Positions 15,408-22,800 of a DNA stretch of 64,000 nt are shown here, piece after piece. The first letter of the stretch is position 1, and the number at the start of each line of letters is the position of its first letter. Made by a program: the position numbers and the translations under genes. This DNA comes from Actinotalea alkalitolerans (GTDB lineage: Bacteria > Actinomycetota > Actinomycetes > Actinomycetales > Cellulomonadaceae), in contig NZ_JAMBPP010000006.1 in NCBI RefSeq assembly GCF_023369855.1, positions 248,001 to 312,000 on the forward strand. Reading direction: 5' to 3'. The notes beneath the pieces are model-generated. The model was not told where the DNA came from, did not search any database, and worked only from the letters and a program-made list of their open reading frames with translations.

Positions 15408-16507
15408 CCCTGCCCGGTGTGACGACGGCGGGGGAGGTCGGCCGGGCGGTGGGAGATGGCGACCGCCCGCTGGTCGTGCTGCAGTCCTTCCATGCGGTGC
15501 GGCCCACGACGAACCCCTATCTCATCCAGCTCCTCGCGTCGCTGGGGGCCGGTGCCACGGTCCGGACGTTCACCTGGCGTACCGCCCTCGTCGGTCGATG
15601 GGACGTGCTGCACGTCCACTGGCCCGAGCTGATCTTCCGTCGCGACGGGCGGATCCGCAGCGCACTGGGCATGGTGCTGACCCTCGTGCTGCTGGTGCGG
15701 CTCCGCGTGCGCAGGGGTGCCCTCGTGCGAACGCTCCACAACGAGGTGCCCCACGAGAGTCGCGGGTGGTTCGAGCGCCGGGTCCTGGCTCTCCTCGACC
15801 GGTGCACGACGCTGTGGATCTGCCTGAACGGGGTGACTGAGCCGCCTCGCCCCGGACCGGTCGTCCGGATCCCGATCGGTGGCTACGCGGGGTGGTTCGC
15901 CGAGCACGTCGTGCCGTCGACCGTGCGCGGGCGGGTCCTGACGTTCGGCCTGATCCGTCCGTACAAGGGGGTCGAGGACCTCGTCGCCGCATTCCGAGCA
16001 GTCCCGGTCGACCACGGGCTGTCCCTGAGCGTGGCCGGCCGCCCGAGCACCGCGCAGCTGGCCGACGCCGTGCGTGCCGGCGCAGACGGCGATCAGCGCA
16101 TCCGGCTGTCGCTGGATCACGTCTCGGACGCCGCCCTGGTGCATGAGGTGGGTGAGGCGGAGCTCGTCGTGCTGCCCTACCGTCACATGCAGAACTCGAG
16201 CGCCGCTCTTCTGGCCCTGTCCCTCGGGCGACCGATCCTCGTGCCGGCCAACCCGCTCAACGCCGACCTCGCAGAGGAGGTGGGCCGGGACTGGGTCCAC
16301 CTGTTCGACGGTGCCGTGACTGCCGAGCACCTCGTACGTGCCCTCGGCGACGCCCGCGAGAGGCCGGCGAGCTCCGTCCCTGATCTCTCGGCGCGTGAGT
16401 GGTCGAGCATCGGCTCCGCACATCTGGACGCCTTCGCGCGGGCTGTCAGGCTCGCCTCCCGGCACGAGGGTCGACGAGCGGGCCGCGGGACGGGGGGCGA
16501 GCGATGA
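15404..16507 (+). CDS. GT-B glycosyltransferase (GT4-like)
   Basis: The 367-residue protein contains DVLHVHWPELIFRRDGRIR and VRTLHNEVPHESRGW in the N-terminal acceptor domain, and VLTFGLIRPYKGVEDLVAAF, LSVAGRP, DAALVHEVGEAELVVLPY and NSSAALLALSLGRPILVP in the C-terminal nucleotide-sugar domain. The pattern is like GT4 and GumI-type mannosyltransferases; donor and linkage are unknown. It overlaps both neighbours by 4 bp (ATGA), which indicates one coupled operon for assembling the repeat unit. Confidence 0.85.
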   Translation: MTLPGVTTAGEVGRAVGDGDRPLVVLQSFHAVRPTTNPYLIQLLASLGAGATVRTFTWRTALVGRWDVLHVHWPELIFRRDGRIRSALGMVLTLVLLVRLRVRRGALVRTLHNEVPHESRGWFERRVLALLDRCTTLWICLNGVTEPPRPGPVVRIPIGGYAGWFAEHVVPSTVRGRVLTFGLIRPYKGVEDLVAAFRAVPVDHGLSLSVAGRPSTAQLADAVRAGADGDQRIRLSLDHVSDAALVHEVGEAELVVLPYRHMQNSSAALLALSLGRPILVPANPLNADLAEEVGRDWVHLFDGAVTAEHLVRALGDARERPASSVPDLSAREWSSIGSAHLDAFARAVRLASRHEGRRAGRGTGGER

Positions 16508-17064
16508 CTCGAGCCTGGGTCACGACGCTGCGCCGCCGCCGGCCGGCCGCAGAGATGGCACTCCTGTCGATGTGCGGCATGGTCCCGAACCATCGCGTGC
16601 GGGTCGGAGCCCTCCGGGCGCTGGGAGCGACGATCGACCCCGACGCGGTCGTCTACCACGGGTTCGAGGTACGAGCCGCGCGGAGGCTGAGCATCGGCGC
16701 GCGCACCCAGGTCGGCGACCACGCCATCCTGGATGCCCGCGGAGGCCTCGAGATCGGTCGGGACGTCAACCTCTCGACCGGTGTCCAGGTGTGGACGGCC
16801 CAGCACCGGTGGGACTCGCCCGACTTCGCCTACGAGACGGCTCCCGTCCGGATCGGTGACCGGGCATGGCTCGGGCCACGCGTCGTCGTCCTGCCCGGAA
16901 CGGTGGTGGGCGAGGGTGTCGTCCTCGCTGCCGGTGCAGTCGCCCGCGGGGTCCTCGAGCCGTTCTCGCTGTACGGGGGGGTCCCGGCGCGCAGGCTGGC
17001 CGACCGACCGCGCGACCTCACCTACGAGCTCCCGAGCCCCGCTGACAAGACCTGGTGGTGGTGA
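16504..17064 (+). CDS. Left-handed beta-helix acyltransferase (WcaF/maltose O-acetyltransferase-like)
   Basis: The 186-residue protein probably O-acetylates an EPS sugar using acetyl-CoA. Hexapeptide repeats run from about residue 60 (VGDHAILDARGGLEIGRDVN) through the catalytic-His region WTAQHRWDSPDF to VRIGDRAWLGPRVVVLPG and the C-terminal SLYGGVPARRL, the usual end of this family. The ATG overlaps the preceding stop as ATGA. The next gene follows after 1 bp. Confidence 0.9.
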   Translation: MTRAWVTTLRRRRPAAEMALLSMCGMVPNHRVRVGALRALGATIDPDAVVYHGFEVRAARRLSIGARTQVGDHAILDARGGLEIGRDVNLSTGVQVWTAQHRWDSPDFAYETAPVRIGDRAWLGPRVVVLPGTVVGEGVVLAAGAVARGVLEPFSLYGGVPARRLADRPRDLTYELPSPADKTWWW

Positions 17065-17065
17065 C

Positions 17066-18250
17066 ATGCGCATCGCACTCGTCGGAACTCGGGGAGTCCC
17101 CGCGCGGTACGGCGGCTTCGAGACCTGCGTCGAAGAGGTCGGCCGCCGGCTGGTTGCTCGCGGGCACACCGTCGTCGTCTACTGCCGGGCCGACCCGGAC
17201 GAGCGGACGCGGGCGACCGAGCACCTCGGCATGGAGCTCGTCCATCTCCCTGCGCTGCGCACCCGGACCCTCGAGACGCTCAGCCACACAGGGCTGTCGG
17301 TCGGCCACCTCCTCGGACACCGTGTCGACGCCGCGTTCGTCTTCAACGCGGCGAACGCGCCCTGGCTCCCGGTCCTGCGTGCAGCTCGCATCCCGGTCGC
17401 CACCCATGTCGACGGACTCGAGTGGAAGCGGGCGAAGTGGGGTCGTACGGGTCGGCGGTACTACCGGACGGCGGAGTCCCTGGCGGTGCGGTGGTCCGAT
17501 GCCCTGATCGCCGACGCCCAGGGGATCAGTGACTACTACGACGCGGAGTTCGGCGTGCCGAGCGAGCTGATCTCCTACGGGGCGCCGATCATCGCGCGCC
17601 GTTCTCAGCGCCTGGTCGAGCTCGGGCTGGAACCCGACCAGTACCACCTCGTGGTCGCGCGTCTCGAGCCGGAGAACCACGTCGACGTCGTGGTGCGCGG
17701 GTACCGGGACAGTCGCGCGACCCTGCCCCTGGTCGTCGTCGGCTCCGCACCCTATGCGGACGCGTACATCTCCCGGGTGCGCTCGCTCGCCGACGATCGT
17801 GTTCGGTTCCTGGGTGCGGTGTGGGACCAGGAGGTGCTCGATCACCTCTACGCCAACGCCAGGACGTACCTGCACGGACACTCCGTCGGCGGGACGAACC
17901 CGTCGCTGCTCAGGGCGATCGGTGCCGGCACGGCCACCGTCGCCTTCGACGTCTCCTTCAACCGAGAGGTGCTCGGGGAGCACGGCTGGTACTTCTCAGG
18001 TGCGCAGGACGTCGCGCGTCTCGTCGAGCAGGCCGAGGCCGACGGCGCCGGGTGCCGGGCGCGGGGTGACGCGCTTCGGGAGCGGGCTCTCGACTACGAC
18101 TGGGACAGTGTGTCCGACGGGTACGAGGCGCTCGCGAAGAAGCTGGTGGCGCGTGAGGTCCGTCGGCCTCGCGGGGCCCGCCGGGGTCCGCGGCCCGCGA
18201 GCGTGGAGCGGCCGCGCAGCATCGAGGACAGGGATGGAGCGGGGCGATGA
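17066..18250 (+). CDS. Glycosyltransferase with DUF1972 N-terminus (GT4-like)
   Basis: The 394-residue protein begins MRIALVGTRGVPARYGGFET, the signature of DUF1972 glycosyltransferases, and continues with ATHVDGLEWKRAKWG, LIADAQGISDYY, YHLVVARLEPENHVDVVVRG, VRFLGAVWDQEVLDHLYANA and YLHGHSVGGTNPSLLRAIGAG. Related enzymes add rhamnose or similar sugars in EPS clusters; the donor here is unknown. The C-terminal 30 residues are Arg-rich and low in complexity. The stop overlaps the next gene as ATGA. Confidence 0.9.
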   Translation: MRIALVGTRGVPARYGGFETCVEEVGRRLVARGHTVVVYCRADPDERTRATEHLGMELVHLPALRTRTLETLSHTGLSVGHLLGHRVDAAFVFNAANAPWLPVLRAARIPVATHVDGLEWKRAKWGRTGRRYYRTAESLAVRWSDALIADAQGISDYYDAEFGVPSELISYGAPIIARRSQRLVELGLEPDQYHLVVARLEPENHVDVVVRGYRDSRATLPLVVVGSAPYADAYISRVRSLADDRVRFLGAVWDQEVLDHLYANARTYLHGHSVGGTNPSLLRAIGAGTATVAFDVSFNREVLGEHGWYFSGAQDVARLVEQAEADGAGCRARGDALRERALDYDWDSVSDGYEALAKKLVAREVRRPRGARRGPRPASVERPRSIEDRDGAGR

Positions 18251-19026
18251 GCAAGGGTGCAACGACAGTCGACGGGGGATATCGGGAGGTGCTGACCCGC
18301 CTTGCCGGCGCGCAGAAGGCCGCTGCTCGTGGTGCGCCGGCGTACTCCCGGTTCGTGAACCGGCGCCTCGGCCGCTACCTGGCGGCCTGGGCCTTTCGGG
18401 CGGGCCTCACCCCCGATGCGGTCACCGGGATCAGCGCGGTGTTCACGTTCGCCGGTATCGCCGTCCTCGCCCTGGTCCCACCCACCCTGGGCTCGGGGAT
18501 CCTGGTCACCTTCTGCCTGCTGACGGGATACGCCTTCGACTCCGCGGACGGCCAGGTGGCACGGCTCCGTGGTGGCGGCAGTCCGGCCGGCGAGTGGCTC
18601 GACCACATGGTCGACGCCCTCAAGGTGGTCACGATGCCGCTCGCCCTCATGGTCGGCTTCTACCGGTTCGACGTCGTCGACCACGTCTGGCTCCTCGTGC
18701 CGGCGGGCTTCGCGATCGTCTCGGCCGTGCTCTTCTTCGGGATGATCCTCACCGAGCAGCTGCGCCGGCAGGCGGGCACCGCGTCTGTGGCCCAGGACCG
18801 TCCGGGCCGCCCCTCGTGGGTGCGCTCGGTGCTGGTCGTCCCCACCGACTACGGCGTCCTCTGCCTGTCCTTCCTGGTCCTGGGCCTGACTGACGTCTTC
18901 GTCGTGATCTACACCCTCCTCTTCCTCGCCACGACGGGGTTCCTCGTCCTGGCGTCGGCGAAGTGGTTCGGTGAGATGCGAGGCCTCCGTCCCGTTCGCT
19001 CCGTCTCTGACAAGGCAGGCCCCTGA
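18247..19026 (+). CDS. CDP-alcohol phosphatidyltransferase family membrane enzyme
   Basis: The 259-residue membrane protein carries the family motif in DSADGQVARLRGG followed by GEWLDHMVD (D-x2-DG-x2-AR-x8-G-x3-D-x3-D), near residues 98-120, in a frame of about six hydrophobic segments. Such enzymes move a phosphoalcohol from a CDP-alcohol to another alcohol. Inside a glycosyltransferase operon a role in adding a phospho-substituent to the EPS or making a glycophospholipid anchor is plausible but inferred. The cytidylyltransferase at 38023 could supply its CDP-linked donor. The start overlaps the previous gene by 4 bp. Confidence 0.88.
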   Translation: MSKGATTVDGGYREVLTRLAGAQKAAARGAPAYSRFVNRRLGRYLAAWAFRAGLTPDAVTGISAVFTFAGIAVLALVPPTLGSGILVTFCLLTGYAFDSADGQVARLRGGGSPAGEWLDHMVDALKVVTMPLALMVGFYRFDVVDHVWLLVPAGFAIVSAVLFFGMILTEQLRRQAGTASVAQDRPGRPSWVRSVLVVPTDYGVLCLSFLVLGLTDVFVVIYTLLFLATTGFLVLASAKWFGEMRGLRPVRSVSDKAGP

Positions 19027-19730
19027 TGAGCACCACGTCGACCCCAGGCACGCACTCTCCGTCGCGGCGCCGTCGCACGGTGATCTGGCTGGTCGCGATC
19101 GCTCTCGTGCTGGGTCTTGGTGGCGCCATCTGGGCGGCGAACCGTGGTCCCTCGGAGGTCGGCTCGCCGTCGCCCACCCCCGACGGCCCCGAGGCCACGG
19201 CAGGGGCGACGCCGTCGCCGGGAGCGTCCCCGACCGAACCGGCGGTGGACGATCCCCAGGACGGTGAGTCGCCCGCACCCGAGGGAGAGTCGCCCGCCGA
19301 GCCGCCGACCGCCCCGACCGACGTCCTCGTGATGGCCGAACCCGTACCCCTCGACGAGACGGTGGTCGTCGACTCCGGCCTGACGGTGACCGTCCAGGAC
19401 CTTGAGGCCGTCGAAGGCACCGGACAAGGAGCCGGGGAGGTGGCCGGGCCGGCGGTCCGGGTCACGGTGGCGATCACCAACGGTGCTGCCGCGCCCACCG
19501 CACTGGGCGCGGTGATCGTGAACGTGACCTACGGAGCCGACCAGGTGCCCGGCGTCGAGCTCAGTGGTCCAGGCGTCAAGCGGTTCTCGGGCGAGCTGGC
19601 CCCGGGAGACACGGCGAGCGGGGTCTTCGTCTTCGCGGTCCCGGTCGGCGAGCGCGACCGTCTCCAGATCACCGTGGACCACGCGGCCGGGGCTCCGATC
19701 GTGGTGTTCGAGGGCTCGGGGCCGACATAG
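19026..19730 (+). CDS. Membrane-anchored extracytoplasmic protein of unknown function
   Basis: The 234-residue protein has a short basic N-terminus, one hydrophobic segment (about residues 20-38), a Pro/Ser/Glu-rich spacer of about 70 residues and a C-terminal beta-rich domain (residues about 110-234) with VTVQDLEAVEG, VRVTVAITNGA and SGVFVFAVPVGERDRLQITVD. The last resembles DUF4352/telomeric-repeat-like immunoglobulin folds, but I cannot assign it. The ATG shares one base with the preceding stop (TGATG). It closes the glycosyltransferase operon and may act at the cell surface with the large protein encoded next. Confidence 0.75.
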   Translation: MSTTSTPGTHSPSRRRRTVIWLVAIALVLGLGGAIWAANRGPSEVGSPSPTPDGPEATAGATPSPGASPTEPAVDDPQDGESPAPEGESPAEPPTAPTDVLVMAEPVPLDETVVVDSGLTVTVQDLEAVEGTGQGAGEVAGPAVRVTVAITNGAAAPTALGAVIVNVTYGADQVPGVELSGPGVKRFSGELAPGDTASGVFVFAVPVGERDRLQITVDHAAGAPIVVFEGSGPT

Positions 19731-19736
19731 GAGAGG

Positions 19737-19759
19737 TGTCCGTTTTCACCCGATAGGAT
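19737..19759 (+). promoter_or_regulatory. Candidate promoter/operator of the large propeller gene
   Basis: TGTCCG (19737-19742), TTCACCCG (19745-19752) and TAGGAT (19754-19759) stand in a row. TGTCCG, 11 bp and TAGGA is shared with the same position before the paralogue at 30009 (29943-29965). The 11-bp spacing is too short for -35/-10 boxes, so TGTCCG may be part of an operator. Confidence 0.45.
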
Positions 19760-19839
19760 CACTCATTTCCCTCTTGTCGCATCTAGGATCAGTGCTGGCG
19801 CGATCATTCGCCGATCCCCCGCGACGACATGAGGACACC

Positions 19840-22800
19840 ATGGCCAGGACACCGGTTCGGCGGCGCATTGCCGCGTTCATCGCTGTGGCAACCGCACTGG
19901 CGACGGTCGTCGTCGCGACGCCGGCCATGGCGGACACGGCTCCTGCCGATCCGACGCTTCCTGAGACGGTCACGGCCGACGGTCTGCCCACGGTCCAGAT
20001 CGACGGCGTCGTCTGGGACCAGGAGATCGTGGGCAACACGGTCTACGTCGCCGGGAGCTTCAGCACGGCCAGACCTGCGGGGGCACTACCGGGTGTGAAC
20101 ACCGTCCCGCGGGCGCACATGCTCGCCTTCGACCTCCAGACCGGAGCGCTGATCTCGTCGTTCGCGCCGACGTTCAACGCGCAGGTCATGTCCGTCAGCG
20201 CCTCGCCGGACGGGTCGCGCCTGTATGTCGGTGGTGACTTCACGACCGTCAACGGGGCCACGCAGTACCGCGTCGCGGCACTGAACCCGACCACCGGAGC
20301 TGTGCTCCCCAACTTCCGCCCCGCAGTCAACTTCAAGGTGGGCGCGGTCGAGGCGGTCGGGTCGGTCGTGTACGTGGGTGGCTCGTTCAGTGCCGTCGGC
20401 TCGAGCGAGCGGCTCGGTCTGGCTGCCCTCAACGCCGCGAACGGGGCGCTGCTCCCGTGGGCGCCGCGGGCGGAGAACGGCCGCGTCGCCGCGATCGCGG
20501 TCTCCCCGGACGCGACGAAGGTCGTGGTCGCCGGGAGCTTCACGACGCTGAACGGCTCGGATCGACCGGGGTACGGCATGGGGATGGTCGATGCCGTCAC
20601 GGGTGAAAGCCTCCCGTTCGCCGCCAACGACCTGATCCGCAACGGTGGACCGAGCTCCTCCTTCACGACCCTTGCCGGCGACGAGACGGGCGTCTACGGC
20701 GGTGGGTACCACTTCGGGCCGGGCGGGAACCTCGAGGGCATCTTCAAGGCCTCCTGGGACGGTGAGATCGAGTACGTCCAGGACTGCCACGGTGACACGT
20801 ACAGCGTCTACCCCATGGGGGACGTCGTGTACTCCGCGACTCACCACCACTACTGCGACAACGTCGACGGCGGGTTCCCGCAGACCTCCCCGTGGACCTT
20901 CCACCACGGCAACGCGTACACGAACTACGCCACGACCCCGCTCAAGCATGACAAGGACGGGTACTTCGACTGGTTCGGGACACCCGGGCCCACGATGCTC
21001 TACTTCTACCCTGCATTCACCCCCGGCTCCTACACGGGCAAGACCCAGGGCCCGTGGTCGGTCATCTCACAGGGGGACTACCTCGTCTTCGGGGGTGAGT
21101 TCACGCACGTCAACGGTGTGCGTCAGCAGGGGATCGTCCGGATGACGACCAAGGAGAACGCCCCCAACGCCCAGGGCCCGCGTCTCGCGGGTGCCGCTTT
21201 CAACCCCCGGGTGAACTCGTTCGCGGAGGGCACGGCGAGGATCTCCTGGCCTGGTAACTGGGACCGCGACAACATGACGTTGCGCTACCGGCTGTACCGG
21301 GAGAGCACCGCACTGCCGCCGATCTATGACGAGACGGTGACGGCACCCTTCTGGGACCTTCCGGTCATGGGCTTCACCGACACCGGTCTCACGCCGGGGT
21401 CGACCCAGCGCTATCGGGTGACCGCGACCGACCCCTTCAACAACCTGGCGCAGTCCGAGTGGGTCACGGTGACGATCGCCGAGGACGGCACGCTCAGCGA
21501 CTACGCCGAGGGCGTGCTGGATGACGGCGCCTCGTCGTACTGGCGCCTCGGGGAGCCCTCCGGCCCGCTGTTCGACTGGGCGGGATTCCACGACGCGACT
21601 CCCGGCGACGGCGTGACCCGGGGCGTCAGCGGCGCGATCATCGGTGACGCTGACGCCGCGGCAGGCTTCAGCGGCTCCTCGAGCGGCACGGCCTCCACGC
21701 AGACCGCGGTCCAAGGACCCAACACCTTCTCGATCGAGACGTGGGTCCGCACCACCACCAACCGCGGGGGCAAGCTGGTCGGCTTCGGGAACTCGGCGAC
21801 CGGGAACTCGAGCGGCTACGACCGCCATGTCTACATGGACAACGCCGGCCGGATCTGGTTCGGGGTCCACCCGGGCGGGGTGCGTACCGTGAACAGCACG
21901 GCCTCGTTCAACGATGGTCAGTGGCACCACGTGGTCGCGTCGCTCGGCCCGAACGGCATGCGCCTGTACGTCGACGGCAAGCGGGTCGGCCAGCGCACCG
22001 ATGTCACTGCAGGACAGGACTTCTCGGGCTACTGGCGACTGGGTGGGGACAACCTCAACGGGTGGACCAACCGGCCGACGAGCAACTACCTCGCTGGGTC
22101 GCTCGACGACGTCGCCATCTACCCATCGGTCCTGACCCACGAGCAGGTCCTCCAGCACTACACGGACTCCGGACGCACGTCATCGGTCCCCCCCGTACCG
22201 GGCGACGCCTATGGTGCTGCCGTCCGCGGTGCAGACCCGGACCTCTACTGGAGGCTCGGCGAGTCCGGAGGGACGACGGCCTCGGACACCAGCCTCAACG
22301 ACAGCACCGGCACTTACCGCAACGGCGTCACGTTGGGGGCGCCCGGTGCCCTCCCCGACGTGGCCGACACGGCCGCCACCTTCAACGGGAACGGGGCGAT
22401 GCTGTCGAGCGACCAGCAGTTCACCAACCCGACGACCTACTCGCAGGAGCTGTGGTTCCAGACGACGACCACCGCAGGCGGGAAGCTCATCGGCTTCGGC
22501 AGCAGCAGGACAGGTCTGTCGAACAACTACGACCGCCACGTCTACATGGAGGACAGCGGACAGCTGACCTTCGGTGTCTGGACGGGAGAGGCCAGCACGA
22601 TCACATCGCCCGAGTCCTACAACGACGGCCAGTGGCATCACATGGTGGCCACCCAGTCGTCCGCCGGGATGAGGCTCTACGTCGACGGTGCCCTCGTCGG
22701 GCAGCACGGGCAGACGGCTGCCCAGGCCTACAACGGGTACTGGAAGGTCGGCAGCGACACCACGTGGGGCCCGCAGCCTCACTTCGCCGGAACGATCGAC

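Noticed and set aside
20600-21215. Two more CGGGTGAA matches (20600-20607 and 21208-21215) as further operators
   Set aside because: Both lie inside the coding region of the giant gene; about two chance matches are expected in a window of this size and composition.
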